From assembly GCA_963995525.1 (NCBI GenBank), contig OZ023211.1, positions 62,257,641 to 62,321,640 on the forward strand: DNA of 64,000 bases, written 5' to 3'. Positions 43,902 to 56,907 of the stretch are shown here, one piece after another; positions within the stretch are counted from its first letter, which is position 1; every line of letters begins with the position of its first letter. The notes beneath the pieces were generated by a model that did no database searches, was not told where the DNA came from, and saw nothing but the letters and a program-made list of their open reading frames with translations. This DNA is from Escarpia spicata (Eukaryota; Annelida; Polychaeta; Sabellida; Siboglinidae). The position numbers and the translations under genes were made by a program.

Positions 43902-44099
43902 TTTACTATTATCAATCAAAAGTGACAGGCCATCAATCACGTTTTTTTATAAGTAGGTTCCCGATTTCTCTCGGGTTACACAAAACCCTTTGATCTTTTT
44001 TTTATAACTAGGTTCCCGAAAAAGATAAGGACGTTTTTTATGCACGTACTTAGGTCTAAAAAGGGGCGGGGCTAGGGTGTGTGTAATCTATATACTACT
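43884..44099 (-). repeat. Polinton right terminal inverted repeat
   Basis: Reverse complement of 31744-31958, about 216 bp, ending ...CTATATACTACT just before the target duplication. Confidence 0.95.
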
Positions 44100-44105
44100 G
44101 GCATT
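44100..44105. repeat. Polinton target duplication, right (GGCATT)
   Basis: Identical to 31738-31743. The following GGTTTGCGAAATCAC matches unit 1 sequence after 13615. Confidence 0.95.
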
Positions 44106-44945
44106 GGTTTGCGAAATCACATAGGAATCACATATATTATAATTATATGCAAAACAAATTATATTTAGGTCTCCATAAATTTAAATAATTAATTTTATAA
44201 TTATGTTATGTTATATAACAATGTAGTTCGTCAACAGGCCTATATTAATTAATACGCTAAAGTTGGATCAATATGAGCGTCTTCTCCGAGGCGTCGATGT
44301 CCATTTGCCTATTTCTAGATTAATTCACTTTCTTATATAGACCATTGGTTTATGATTTACCAATTGGCGACTATGTCAGGAAACCCAACAATAGTTATTT
44401 GTAATTAAGTACGTGTTTTTGTATTTATTTTTAAAATATTTTTATTTGATTTGTTGCTTTAATTATGGGTTTAAGCTAATTTATATGTGCGTGAGTGTGT
44501 AATTAGAGTGCGTGCGTCCGTGCGTGCATTCATATTAGTTTCTTCGTTGTAACATAATACCGGTACAAACATACACGACTGTCTGATTATAATAGCAAAA
44601 TTATACGAGAATATTGGCACTAAATAAGTCATTGTATTATTTTAGTTATTATTGTAATATATTTATATTATTATTGTTATGATTGTTATATATTTATATT
44701 ATTATTGTTATGATTGTAATATATTTATATTATTATTGTTATGATTGTTATATATTTATATTATTATTGTTAGTATTGTTACATATTTATATTATTATTG
44801 TTATTATTGTTATATATTTATAGTATTATTGTTATATATTCATATTGTTATTATTGTTATATATGTATATTATTATTGTTAGTATTGTTACATATTTATA
44901 TTATTATTGTTATTATTGTTATATATTTATAGTATTATTGTTACA
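44106..44945. other. AT-rich flank and minisatellite before YR element, unit 2
   Basis: The first about 75 bases match unit 1. The next about 760 bases (from about 44182) are absent from unit 1, where the YR element begins at once. The right part (44650-44945) is a TTATTATTGTTATATATT minisatellite like that at unit junctions. No gene. Confidence 0.6.
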
Positions 44946-45159
44946 TGATTATTTTTACATACGTAAAAATTGTATTTATGCAATGTGAGGCGAAGATGCC
45001 TATAAACGTTTTGTTCAATGATAGTCTAACAACGGTCCGGATTACGTAAATACTTACCCGGACTCAAAACGAGGCCGAGCTGGGACCGTTCCCTTTGTGT
45101 TGGAATTCGACTGCGTAACACGTCTTTCTTTTTCAACACAAAGGAAGATTAAATTTATC
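44946..45159 (+). repeat. Split direct repeat A1, unit 2
   Basis: 214 bp, matching 49028-49241 and both A copies of unit 1. Confidence 0.8.
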
Positions 45160-45367
45160 AGGGATTTCGAGGTTCGTATTGTTCAAAGTTGTGTCTATTG
45201 TGCTTAGACTTCTAACAACACTATACCTGATTGATACGCAATGTTTCGGTGTTTGCTACTTTGATATTCCTCGGTTTTAGTGAATTCATGTTTGCCGTCT
45301 CGTCACGTAATTTTTCCTTTGTTCGCCGCCATTTTTTTTCTTTCTTCTAAACGTTCGCTATGGATAG

Positions 45368-45973
45368 CCCCCTGACCTGTTAGTTATAGGCCATAGTTTT
45401 GTTAAGCGGTTACACGTGTCGTTACTTCATCCAGGGGGTACGACACAGGTTGTTGGGGCGGATTTAGGTGTTTCTGCACAATTTGCCAGTGTTTTTTACC
45501 ACGGGGTGGGTGGCATTCGAGTGAGCGGTTTGATGGCCGAGTTGCCGCTGATTCGTGAGCTTGGGCCCCGAGCGGTTATTATAGACATCGGTACTAATGA
45601 CCTGTCCCATGTCAGAGTTGATCCCCGTCAACTCGCCTCACGTATTGTCAACCTCGCCCAGGTGGTGTTAGCAGTCGATTCCGTGTGGGAGGTGGTCCTG
45701 TGCCAGGTCATGCCGCGCGTTGCCGTACGCACGACCGGGCGCCGGCGGTACACTATGCGCGCCGATTTTAACGACGCGCGGTTTGTCGTTAATCGCGCCT
45801 TAGATGACTTAACATCAAACCTCCCACATATTCATTATTGGCGACACCGAGGCATTCACACCAACTGGGAGCAATATTTTGACACATTTGGGGTTCACCT
45901 CAATGACCTGGGGATGCGCAAATATGTGCGCTCCATTCGTGGGGCTGCCATATTTGCTGCTAAACAGTGGTAA
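45368..45973 (+). pseudogene. SGNH-hydrolase-like reading frame, unit 2
   Basis: About 200 codons between a TAG at 45365-45367 and a TAA at 45971-45973. It shows the same GHSF, GTNDL and DTFGVHLNDLG blocks as unit 1. There is no ATG before the domain, and the upstream codon that is TAC in unit 1 is TAG here. The domain itself is open and differs from unit 1 by a few silent or mild changes. Confidence 0.6.
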
Positions 45974-46574
45974 ACGTCTCCTGTCTCTACCCACCCTCCT
46001 GCATTTCCTAACTATTATGAAGCTATTATTATATTTTAACTGGGTAGCTATAATTACTCTGTTTGGCATGTCAGGGAATTGCATGCATTTAGGTCACTCA
46101 GTCTGGTCCAAGTTTAATGCTATGAATTGTATGTAGGCTACAGTATGACTGGCTTTCATGCAACTTCTCTCTGTAGCCACATCACATAGTAACACATACA
46201 AATTTCTATGTCAGGCGGCTCTCTTCGACAGTCATTTCTTCACTGCTATATTCACGATTTTGTGTTGATTTATTGTTACACCCATGTCCGTTGGACAGTC
46301 TGTGCTACATAGTAGTTTCTCAGGCTCATTGTGCCTTTTTGTGTTCCCAATCTTCTGATATTCCTGTTGGTGTTGCCTTTCGCCACAGCTTCATGTTTGG
46401 AGTGTATGTTAGGCTAATGAGTAATTGCTCTGATTAGTATAGCTATTCGTGTTTGGTGATTATGCTATGATCCAGGTTGGTTACCCTAATTATGTGACCC
46501 TACCATACCCACCTTATTCATGTTTCTTCATCTACGGTACTCGGTTTGGGGGGGTGTGGTGGTGTTGTGAGGGT
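45974..46574. other. Non-coding spacer in YR element, unit 2
   Basis: Counterpart of 14787-15321. No gene is seen. Confidence 0.5.
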
Positions 46575-47050
46575 GTTGTCATACAGAGTAGTTGCCCTGG
46601 TGGTATGGCCCCATGTTGGTGGGTGTGCTGTGTGAGACAGAGTAGTTGTTCTGGCGTTATGGCCCCCACGTCGGTGGGTGTGCTGTGCAAAGCGCCATTG
46701 CTCTGTGGGGTATGCTGTGTGAGACAGAGTAGTAGTTCTGGCGCTATGGCCCCACGTTGGTGGGTGTGCTGTGAAAAGCGCCATTATTCTGTGGCGCTAT
46801 GGCCCCAAGTTGGTGGGTGTGCTGTGAAAAGCGCCATTGCTCTGTGGCGCTATGGCCCCACGTTGGTGGGTGTGCTGTGAAACAGCGCTATTGCTCTGGT
46901 GCTATGGCCCTACATTGATGGGTGCGCTGTGATACAGGGTAGTTGTATGGCGTTATGGCCCCACGTTGGTGGGGGTGCTGTGAAACAGCGCCGCTAGTCT
47001 GTTGCTATTGCCCCATATTGGTGGGTATGTTGTTATACAGGGGGCTGCTC
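46575..47050 (+). repeat. 53-bp minisatellite, about 9 copies
   Basis: Same repeat as 15322-16058 with about five fewer central copies. Confidence 0.85.
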
Positions 47051-47342
47051 TGGTTCTTATGGCCCCACTATCTACTGGTATTCTTGTTACAGTTTTCGAT
47101 ATTCATGTTCCTACTTTATGGCATTCGTATTTATTCTCCCTATATTATCATGGCTGTTGCATGTGTTTATGACATCAATTAGCCTTCTTAGCGGCGACTG
47201 GTCTGCCTGTATTGTTGCCGTTGCGAGTCTGTACTTAAACCCAATATGTGCCCTTGTTACTTTGGGGTCATTATACGGTGGGGCCACTTAATTACTTTGC
47301 AAACGGATGCCGTTCCTGTCCCTTTGCTTACCTTTTCGCAGT

Positions 47343-48299
47343 ATGCCACCACGCGGACGTCCACCGAAACCAGTGGAGGTCACACTGCGACCGCCGTCCC
47401 AACGCCGCGCGGCGATGAAACGGGCTGCCGAATCCGTACCACCCATGCCAGCACCACCCAACCGACGGCGTCGCCCAGTCCCTGCGGCTGCTGCTGGACG
47501 ACCAGAGGACTTGCCGGCCGCATATGAAGGGGTCCCTGGGACGTCTAGCGGCACTGCCGAGCTGGTGGCCGTCGTCACCAGGGAAGTGCTAAAGCAGCTG
47601 CGGGAGGACAAGGATGCTATGCCCGCCGCTGTGGCTACACCCGCTGTGACCCCGCCCACTGTGCCCGTGCCGTCGATGGATGCTATCCCGAAGGTCGCGT
47701 TACCACTACCTGATACCAACGTCGCACGCCCCACTCTCCTGGACTTTGCGGTCGCTGGCGCTATTGGCACCTTGATGCCAAGCGAGAGGGGTGAACCCGC
47801 ACCAAACACTCCCCCATGGCACTCCACAGCTTTGGGGGCTGACCTTCCTGCCCGACTTAAGGCAAAACTTTGGGCCAACGAATTTGTTGAGTTTTACGAA
47901 CTCCTGCATGTGCACCATTCCCAGCCACAAAATATGTGTGTTTCGTCTGGAGATTCTCACCAGATTGTCTATGTGCTGTCTCAGGCCAGGGGAAGGCAGA
48001 TTTCCACCATTGATCAGTGGACTTCTGCCTTCTTGGTGTTTGGGGCAGTCTACACCCAGCGATTCCCGGATGCAGCTCCGGGACTTTTCAAGTACTGTGA
48101 GGTTGTGCGGGATGTTGCTTTGACAGGCCCACCATTGGCCTGGCGGCAATATGACGTGCAATTCCGGTCATTCCGGGAGTCGGACCTAGCAGGTTTCCCC
48201 TGGGGTCAACCCAGGTGGGACCTGTTTTTCCGATGCATGTACGCGAAACAGGTCCAGGGGGTGTCAGGTCGCACTGCAGTTCATCCTGCATGGGGATGA
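47343..48299 (+). CDS. Gag-like protein of YR retroelement, unit 2
   Basis: 318 residues, appearing identical to the unit 1 product (16352-17308) in all reading frames and so probably identical in DNA. It has the same basic proline-rich N-terminus and the IDQWTSAFLVF and AWRQYDVQFR blocks. It would be the structural nucleocapsid-like protein of the retroelement. Confidence 0.65.
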   Translation: MPPRGRPPKPVEVTLRPPSQRRAAMKRAAESVPPMPAPPNRRRRPVPAAAAGRPEDLPAAYEGVPGTSSGTAELVAVVTREVLKQLREDKDAMPAAVATPAVTPPTVPVPSMDAIPKVALPLPDTNVARPTLLDFAVAGAIGTLMPSERGEPAPNTPPWHSTALGADLPARLKAKLWANEFVEFYELLHVHHSQPQNMCVSSGDSHQIVYVLSQARGRQISTIDQWTSAFLVFGAVYTQRFPDAAPGLFKYCEVVRDVALTGPPLAWRQYDVQFRSFRESDLAGFPWGQPRWDLFFRCMYAKQVQGVSGRTAVHPAWG

Positions 48300-48801
48300 G
48301 TGAAACACAAATTCAATCTATGGGCAGGTGGAAGTCCTCCGCATTTAAACGTTACATTCGCATCCCTATGTTGAATATGACCAGATTTTGAATATGTCTG
48401 GGTTGCGACTGGAGGTAATGGGTGCTTCAGTATGACTGGCATTCATTGTGTGTAGTGATATTCTCGTTGATATAACACTTCCAGTGCGTTTTAGATAATC
48501 TTTCTTTTCTTTTTCTTATCAACTTGCTGTAGGTAGTGGATGTTGCAGTATGACTGGCTTTCATTGCATTCAGCGTGGCAACACGGAGCGCGTCTGATAT
48601 CACCCTGGCACCCAACTCATGCACATTGTACAGATGTTTCAGTATGACTGACATCATTCCTACTTAACAGCCATTGCTAGTTAGCCATTATGTCTCGTTT
48701 GTTTGATTATTGGTAGTTATAATATGCCGATCACTCGTTAGATTCTTCAACACTGGCAGAGCCCTGGGGTGGGGGGTGGGCCTCTACTGCTGGAGGCCGG
48801 T
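48300..48801. other. 3' non-coding part of YR element, unit 2
   Basis: Contains three CAGTATGACTG-type repeats and a G-rich stretch near 48768-48810. About 200 bases of it are missing from unit 1. No gene is seen. Confidence 0.5.
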
Positions 48802-49027
48802 GGGGGGAAATGGCCACCCCACCTTTGCTAATCTGATTGTCATTTGATAATTGTTTGTGTAGTACCTCGATGAGAATATGATTTGTTCTGCTTTATCTCA
48901 TCGTGTATGTGATTTAATTCCTGTTGGTACAATTATTAAATGACCTTTACCAACTACATCCACTCTTGTTTAATTTATATAGCAAACGAGCTCAGGGTTT
49001 TGCCATTGAGCATCAGCAGGGTATAAA
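48802..49027 (+). repeat. Split direct repeat B1, unit 2
   Basis: Matches B2 at about 49604-49838. It abuts A2. Confidence 0.75.
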
Positions 49028-49241
49028 TGATTATTTTTACATACGTAAAAATTGTATTTATGCAATGTGAGGCGAAGATGCCTATAAACGTTTTGTTCAA
49101 TGATAGTCTAACAACGGTCCGGATTACGTAAATATTTACCCGGACTCAAAACGAGGCCGAGCTGGGACCGTTCCCTTTGTGTTGGAATTCGACTGCGCAA
49201 CACGTCTTTGTTTTTCAACACAAAGGAAGATAAAATTTATC
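49028..49241 (+). repeat. Split direct repeat A2, unit 2
   Basis: Copy of A1 44946-45159. Confidence 0.8.
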
Positions 49242-49603
49242 CCACCTTCCTCCCCTCTCTACCACCATTTTGCTAATGTTGTATAACATGTAATCACATT
49301 GTTATACTCTGTTTTCAATGTTAATTTTTGTGATACGGTCTATGTATCGGTAATTTTTCTGTGACGCTTTTCCCTGCTCATATATTGTACCCGAGGTTTT
49401 GTCTGAAGGCTTTTTCCTCCTTATTGATGACACAGCAGCAAGTGTACGCAGGGTTTTTAGGGCGGAAATTAAAGTAGGATTGATAAGTAGTTGTTTTAGT
49501 TGTCGTAATGTTTGAGAGGCATGTTTAAAGTAGGTTTTGATGTATTACCTACCGTGATTCCAGTATAGTACTTTATACTGTTGTCCAATTTATCGATTAT
49601 ACA

Positions 49604-49838
49604 TGGTGGGGGGGGGGAATGGTCACCCCACCTTTGCTAATCTGATTGTCATTTGATAATTGTTTGTGTAGTACCTCGATGAGAATATGATTTGTTCTGC
49701 TTTATCTCATCGTGTATGTGATTTAATTCCTGTTGGTACAATTATTAAATGACCTTTACCAACTACATCCACTCTTGTTTAATTTTATATAGCAAACGAG
49801 CTCAGGGTTCTGCCATTGAGCATCAGCAGGGTATAAAT
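49604..49838 (+). repeat. Split direct repeat B2, unit 2
   Basis: Right end of the YR element, leading into the AT-rich minisatellite. Confidence 0.7.
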
Positions 49839-50244
49839 ATTCATATTGTTATTATTGTTATATATGTATATTATTATTGTTATTATTGTTATATATTTAT
49901 ATTATTATCGTTATTATTATTATATAGTTATATTATTATTGTTATATATTATTTTATTATTGTTATATATTTACATTATTATTGTTATTATTGTTATATT
50001 TATACTATTATTGTTATATATTTATAGTATTATTGTTATATATTTATAGTATTATTGTTATTATTGTTATGTATTTACATTATTATTATTGTTATTATTT
50101 TTATCATTGTTATATATTTTTATTTTTATTATTTGTAATATTTTAGTTTTGTTATTATTGTGATATATTTATATTATTATTGTTATTACTGTTACGTATT
50201 TATATTACTGTTGTTATTATTGTTATATCTTTATATTATTATTG
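49839..50244. repeat. AT-rich minisatellite at unit 2/3 junction
   Basis: Same TTATTATTGTTATATATT-type array as 18643-19035. Confidence 0.85.
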
Positions 50245-52795
50245 TTAATGTTGATATTATCATCACCTCCATACAGGAGTTTTAAGGTGTAAGTGACATG
50301 AATATATTTAATTATTATTTACAAACGAATCATTCACGTATGTGCATTTCTGTCTATGGAGTTAAACTTTGGAATTCATTGCAAGAAAACCTCATTAGAC
50401 AAAAACGTTTACAAGGAATTAAAATATGTCACACACTATATATATTCTTTCTGTGTATTAGGTCTTACAAAGTACAAGGAATTATAACCAACTATATATT
50501 ATAGGCAATGTACACAACAGCTACGGATGTGTAATTTATATATGTTTATAATATTTGGTATTGCATACCAACTGTACCAGTTCGGCCGTGAAACATAGAA
50601 ACGTATTACACTTCCTTTCACCCCATTTCGAACACATTATTGTTTATTTATACCCATTTTACATTTGTTATATATTGTGTTGTATTTTGTTGTAATTGAA
50701 CTTCACTTTATTTGGAGTTGGAAATAACGTTTTTATGGATAGGTGTTTACAATGTTCATGAACATTGTCTTCTAAAGAATGTTGTAGTTAACAGTGTATC
50801 GGGGAGTACACGTTCTAAAAATCCAAATTGGTCTGGGCAGTTCTTGCAGTACAAACCATTCGTTTGTCCTGCTCATTCGTTCTTATTGCTCATTCGTTCT
50901 CACTGTGCTCACTGCTTGTAGTTAATCTGTTATCATTAATCCTACACTAAGATATCACAAAACGCTTATCACATTAACCCATCTATTGTTGTTCCAAATA
51001 ATACCACTTACCAAATAATATCATAGTCGATTTCCCAGGCTGCCCGAACATTATAATGCCCTCCTTATGAAGACGCAAAAGAGGAATACTCATTCATAGT
51101 GAAACTCGTTTAGTGCTTTATAAGGACTATATGGACTAACAATTTTATTCTGAATGAATAGCAAAGTATGCCGAAACTTTAGAAAATGTATAATATCGTT
51201 CATTGAAACAATTCAGCAAATTAGATCGATATCAATTAAGTAGTCAATAAAATGTGGCTAGACAAAATAAAAGGTCAATTTCTGAAATTGACCTCGTGAT
51301 TCGTTAAACGCCTGCAGTAGTTTGTTTATTTGACCAGCCGTCCTACAATGTAAAATGCCAGACCATGCATGATGTGACTAACTGACGAGTGGCCATTTAA
51401 CAAATAACCACCACACAGATCATCAGCATTAGTTAACACCGAATGTCGTGCGTCACGCTGACGCAGTTAAATATTTTAATGTGTAATAAAAAGTATAACT
51501 GTAAGGCCCACGAATGACTCTTATTTATCTGCGCCCACGGCTAGAGTGTCATATACCATACATTAATCATGTTGTTGTGTTCGCCGACGTGGGTGGTGGG
51601 ATCAGTAATGTAATAAAATACGTTAATTGGTTATTGGTCAATGTGTTTCGTAGATACAGTTGTAATATGAATTGTAATGATTTGTAACGAAGTTTTCTGT
51701 AATATCAAACTATCCGGAATGAATAAACTGACGTCGTTACGACACCATTGGACATGATCTGAAATTGGTTTTGCTTATAATGACAATACTAACTATTATT
51801 TTTAATTCGTACAATTTGATTACGCAAGATACGTTATAACGGTTAGGATTCAGTTTCGGTGCTATTGGTTGTATTTGATAAGTTCAATATAATTTCCTCT
51901 TCCTAATTTCTCATTAGCATCTTTCAAACTGTATATTGTTGTAGTTTCAATAGCAGCTCGTCAAAAAGTACTTGCACACGCTCATAAATACGCACGCACG
52001 AACGCACGCACGCACTCATGCACACAACAACAACAACAACAACAACAATATATACCTACAACTTACACAAATTTACGCCGTTAAAATTATTACACTGGTC
52101 ATAAAATGCATCATCACAAAATAAAAATAGTAAATACAAATAAATGGATTTTGTATGCCGATTCGCTGTAAACCAAATGACAAGCACGTATTTAATAATA
52201 CACTACTGCAGTCTGTAAGAAAACCAATGCCGAACGTGAATGATTATTATTATGTATCATTTGAACAGATAATAAGCCTGTGTGTACTGTGTTGCTGAAC
52301 GCAGATTAACAACGTTAACTCCATCAACAGATGCCACAAAATGCAGCCTGAACTGTGTATCCTAAGCTGGTTGCTCGTAGGCGGAAGACGACAGGAAGAA
52401 GAAGACGACCTCAAACTGAGTGCATCGTAGGTGTGAACGATCAAGTTGTGAAACAGTGTCCTTGAGGTAATTATCTTCACACATATCCAGCCTTGACGCG
52501 GAATTGTGTAATTTATGTACGTCGTAGCGATGTCCGACTGAAATGGCCCACGTCCCACGCAGGAAACTGCGTGGGCGACACGTGCCGACGACGACTATAA
52601 TAATGGCTGCGTCGACATCAGTCAGCCATTCGAACCAGGATCACTATCCGTACAGATCTCCAAAACGCAGAGAACAGAGGTGAGCTTGTCAGTTTCATAT
52701 GCAGCAATTTGCAATACACAAAATGTACTCTTTTGACACTGCTTCTAAATGTTTGAGGCAAATAGCTTTGTGTCCCGTTCGGAGGACGAACCATA
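50245..52795. other. Non-coding left part of unit 3
   Basis: Counterpart of 1-2537. It keeps the GAAA hairpin (near 52556-52577) and the short candidate first exon. The CAA tract near 52025 is longest here. No gene is seen. Confidence 0.55.
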
Positions 52796-55738
52796 TGTAT
52801 GATTGCTGCTTTTAAATGAAACACACCATTTATCAGACTGAACGAAACATGGCCGTCCGGAGCAGCACCGGAGAAATCCGAAGTCAACGGGATCCGTCCG
52901 TAATACATAGGTTACGTCTGTATATAACATGCAGGGAGCGGCTATATTACATCCCTCTCTACCTTGATTACTTAGTCACATTTGTTAAATAAAGGAACAT
53001 TGAACTGCAATAAAGTTTGTGTCACGGATTCCTAATAAATGTTCGTTGTGAAAAGTGTTCGTTGTGAAAACAGATGAACGCACAAACATGCCATGTTATT
53101 TAACTGAACACTTAACTAGATAACGGATATGAAGGGCAGCGATCTGCCTACACCCTTATATCGTGTAACTAACTATATCTAGAACGGGCAGCGATCCGCC
53201 TACACCCAATTTCTAGATTTGCTCGATTAAGCGCTGTCGTTTTTTTCGAGCTCGTTGTGGACGGACAGCTTGCAGAGCAGGTGGCTTAAGCACCTCTTCG
53301 TCATCGTGACGGGTCTCAGACGACTCATCATCTGTTGGCGGGTCATCGTCCGCAGCTGTGTCCTCGGGATGATGTCGTGCGATTTCATCGGGCGACAAGC
53401 CTCGCACGCGACGGAACTTAGACACATTTCGCGTCACCGTGGACCCATCACCACGCACGGCGGTGACCATTGGTCCTTTCATTGCACTGACGATGAGCGG
53501 CGTCGGTGCGAACGGAGTAGAGAGTTTGTTCACTCTAGGATGCTGTACAAGCACAACCTCTCCCATTTGTAGGTTCACATGTGAAGCGTGTGCACGCTCG
53601 TCTGAGTACTCTTTCATTCTCGCTTTTGCACGAGCGTCTTGTCTGCGAATGACTTCATCTTCTGGGTGCACGCTTTGAAGCGTTGGTAGCTCAGGTAGCT
53701 TAGTTCTCGGTTCTCGACCAAACAGTAGTCGGCGAAGTGTGAACAGCGTAGAACTATGCGGAGTAGATCGATAGTTTTGAAGAAACTACTGCAGTTCGCG
53801 ACACCAGTTGCGATGTTGAATGATGGCTGAACGTACTGTCTTCATCATCGGCTTGTTGAAGTTCTCCACTTGTGCATTCGCCATCGGCCATAGCGGTGTG
53901 ATTTTGTGGTGACGGATGCCACATGACTGCAAAAACTGTGACCACGCATTACTCTGGAATAGTGGGCCATCGTCCGACTTTATCGTTTCTGGATATCCGA
54001 ACATGGCAAAAATGGACTCCATGATCGGCATAACTGTCTCTGCACTGGTGCTTCTGGTCACGTGAACGACTGGATATCTTGAATATTCATCTGTGACGCA
54101 GAGTAAATATTCGCATGTCGGTATTGGGCCGCAGAAATCAATGCTCAAATTGATCCACGGGCCTCGCGGTAAGTAGTCATGTTTAATGGCTCAATCTGGC
54201 GGCGGTTGGAGTTTGCAACACACGGAATGCAACCCATGACGACTGCTTCCGTTTCTTTGTCTATGCCTGGAAACCACACTTTGCTTCTGATCAGAGCTTT
54301 GGTCTTGCAGATGCCCTGATGACCCTCATGTGCCAACTGTATGATACGACTGCGAAGTGCTGTCGGGATGACAATGCGAGAATCTCGTAGCAGAAAGTCT
54401 CCATTTTCTCCCACTGTCAATTCATCCCTCACATTCCGGAATGCAGCAATGTCAGCTGACTCGTTGTTAGCTGTGTCATGCCAACGAACTGTGCGGATGA
54501 CCTCGATGACCTTGTTTAAGGTCGCGTCTTGTCTTGTGTGCACCTTAATTTCGTCAAGGGTGATGGCATTTGGCGTAGAGCTGTCAGCAATGTGATTGAT
54601 GAAGTCCACTGCCATACGCTGCGGTTGGCTGACTTTTGTTGCTGGATTGACTGGCTGCGCACGTTTCTTTTGCCACGTCTGTGAGCTGTGCTGTGACTGC
54701 TGCCTTGGTTTGCTTCGGCACATGACAGCGAAATGTCCACGCATTCCACATTTGTGACACTCTTTATCACGTGTGCACTTGCATTCGTCACTTGTATGGC
54801 CCTGTAAGCCACAGCGAGTACACCGATCGTGACGTTGCTGAGTGTTAGAATGTCTGTTGACCGGTTTACGAGTGTGCGTTTCGAATGGTATGCGTGCTGA
54901 CCTGTTGAATGCAGCATACACTGTGTTGTTTGCTGTGCTACGAGCCATGTCTTTAGACTGACGTTTTGACGATTCTCTCGTTTGCGCTATCTCGATCGCC
55001 CTGTTTAGGGTGAGATCCTTTCCTGCGGCCAGGAGTTTGGTACGCAACGAATCAGAGCGTCACCGATCGAATACTTGATCTCTGATGTACTCATCGACAT
55101 TGTTCCCGTAATCGCATGACGATGCCAGCTGTCGTAACCGTGTTACGAACTGCCCGACGGTTTCGCCTTCATGCTGTTCAGCGCGATGAAACATGTGCCT
55201 GTTGTACGGGACGTTTGATTTAGGCGTGAAATAGTCCGTCAGTAGTTCTTTTGTCTTTTGAAACGACGACGACGTACCTGTTTCTGTTTCGGGGAATGTA
55301 TCATAAATATCCTGTACGCCATCGCCCGCGGTGTGTAACAGCAAATCACGTTTTTGCTTGTCATCGGTGCATACTGACGCACTGGCCATCCTGTAAAAGT
55401 TTCATATCCACTTTTTCCAAAGTTCAGCCGTTGTTGAAGGCTCGTTTTGTGCATCGAAGGTCGGTAGTTGGGCCATATTGACCGGAACAGCCATGGTGAT
55501 TCGGTACGCTAGGCAGTTGCTTACTTGTAGGCTTAGCAGGTTTGCTTAATTCTCGTCTCCATTGTATGATTGCTGCTTTTAAATGAAACACCATACGGCC
55601 GTCGTTTATTATCTTATCCGACCAGCACCGGAGAAATCCGAAGTCAACGGGATCCGTCCGTAATACATAGGCTACGTATGTATATAACATGCAGGGAGCG
55701 GCTATATTACACCATACTTTATAATATACATATACGTA
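52796..55738 (-). mobile_element. Defective Gypsy-like LTR retroelement, unit 3 copy
   Basis: 3' LTR 52796-53204, gag-integrase 53213-55494, truncated 5' LTR 55563-55738. Same PR-RT-RNase H deletion as the other copies. Confidence 0.75.
53213..55494 (-). pseudogene. gag-integrase fusion, broken (unit 3)
   Basis: The Gag ATG is at 55494, but the frame is interrupted near 55394 (codon change to stop) and near 55060 (TGA). The middle frame 55047-54145 contains both CCHC knuckles and the integrase zinc region. The shared frameshift near 54145-54200 precedes the DDE core (54148-53786), which has a further stop before the C-terminal tail (53671-53213). It is intermediate in damage between units 1 and 2. 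Confidence 0.75.
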
Positions 55739-55740
55739 TA

Positions 55741-55833
55741 AAAAAAAACACACACACACACACACACACACACAATCACACAAATTAATAATTCAAACAA
55801 AAGTTTACACACACACACACACACGCACGCACG

Positions 55834-55881
<48 letters not shown>

Positions 55882-55922
55882 TGTGTGTGTGTGTGTAAAC
55901 TTTTGTTTGAATTATTAGTTTG
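55741..55922. repeat. CA/TG microsatellite with fold-back palindrome, unit 3
   Basis: Arms TAATTCAAACAAAAGTTTA at 55789-55807 and its reverse complement at 55896-55914. The core has become CACG/CGTG repeats rather than pure CA/TG. Confidence 0.85.
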
Positions 55923-56907
55923 CACCGTAGCTTGCTTTACTGCTCTACTGTCGATTCCGTGTTAGATGCATTGCCAAATAATGCATGACTAGGTATATTA
56001 TATAAATAATCTAATGTTTTGTTTCCAGGAATATTCAAGATGAAGGGAACATTTATTTTGGCTTTGTTATCTGTCTTGGCACTTCAAACCGGTGAGTGGT
56101 TAATTATTGGGTTAGGATCAGAATTAAGCAAAGGAGTTCCCACGAAAATGTATGGCATTTTTAACATGTACCATTGAAATATATCATAAAGTAATAGCCA
56201 TATTAATTGAGTGGTTTATTCAGAAAGAGCATGCATGCCTCTTCTCTGACGAAACAAACCGCTAACAATATTAATAATAGTAGCCTCTTGCCCGGTAGTG
56301 ACTTTCCTCTACTACTGATATTGCATCTTGCACACAATCCCTCATATGTATCTGTATTCCTTGGTATTTTGCACTTTCAATCACGCCGTCTACACAACTA
56401 TGTTATTTACAACTGGTCCATGTATGCCATCGTCGTTTCCTGTTTTCAGCACATGACGTTTCCATCTCAAACAGCGTGTCTTTTCGATATCGATCTCATC
56501 TCCCGTTTTAGTTTCAAGACATACCAATTGCTTCAATGCCAGATATTTACGGTGCAATTATACCTAGGGTTTATTTCCAGCCGCTGAATTCGGAGAGTGG
56601 TCGAACTACGGCGCCTGCATGTGCGATCTGCAGCAGTACAGAAGCCGTGTTTGTGAAGCAGAATCTTGTCGGCGATTCCGTGGAGAGTCTTCCTTGTGTT
56701 TGCGTGCCCCTCAATCCTGCAGGTAATGAATGTGGTGATTTGGTTCTTTCTTTCTGATTTTAATCAACCCATCTTTATTCAACTATGTGTGTGACTAATG
56801 ATGTATTTGTATGTTAGTACTAAAAAACCATTATTACATACACATCTTACAAAACGTATACGATTATTTAATAATAATAATAATAATTTAACAAGATTTA
56901 ACAAGAT

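Larger units (their letters stand above)
31744..44099. mobile_element. Polinton/Maverick (adintovirus-like) element, 12,356 bp
   Basis: The termini read AGTAGTATATAG inward from each end, with inverted repeats of about 215 bp and a perfect 6-bp duplication GGCATT (31738-31743 and 44100-44105). The core set is present: retroviral-type integrase, FtsK/A32-type packaging ATPase, adenain-like protease, minor and major capsid proteins, and a fragment of protein-primed DNA polymerase B. At 12.4 kb it is shorter than the usual 15-20 kb, mainly because most of the polymerase is missing. The left arm is GC- and CpG-rich, unlike the host flanks; the right arm from about 40.5 kb is closer to host composition. 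Accessory genes include NADAR, an RPA-like protein and a tRNA-shaped gene. Confidence 0.95.
44946..49838 (+). mobile_element. Non-autonomous YR (Ngaro/PAT-like) retroelement, unit 2
   Basis: Same organisation as the unit 1 copy: A1 44946-45159, SGNH-like frame, minisatellite, gag-like frame, B1 about 48802-49027, A2 49028-49241 and B2 about 49604-49838. Here B1 and B2 extend further left (from GGGGGGAAATGG) because unit 1 has lost about 200 bases. No reverse transcriptase or recombinase. Confidence 0.7.

Noticed and set aside
31744..44099. Interpreting the element as an active, complete virus
   Set aside because: Structural and integration genes are open, but the polymerase lacks exonuclease, terminal-protein and motif A regions, so this copy is defective.
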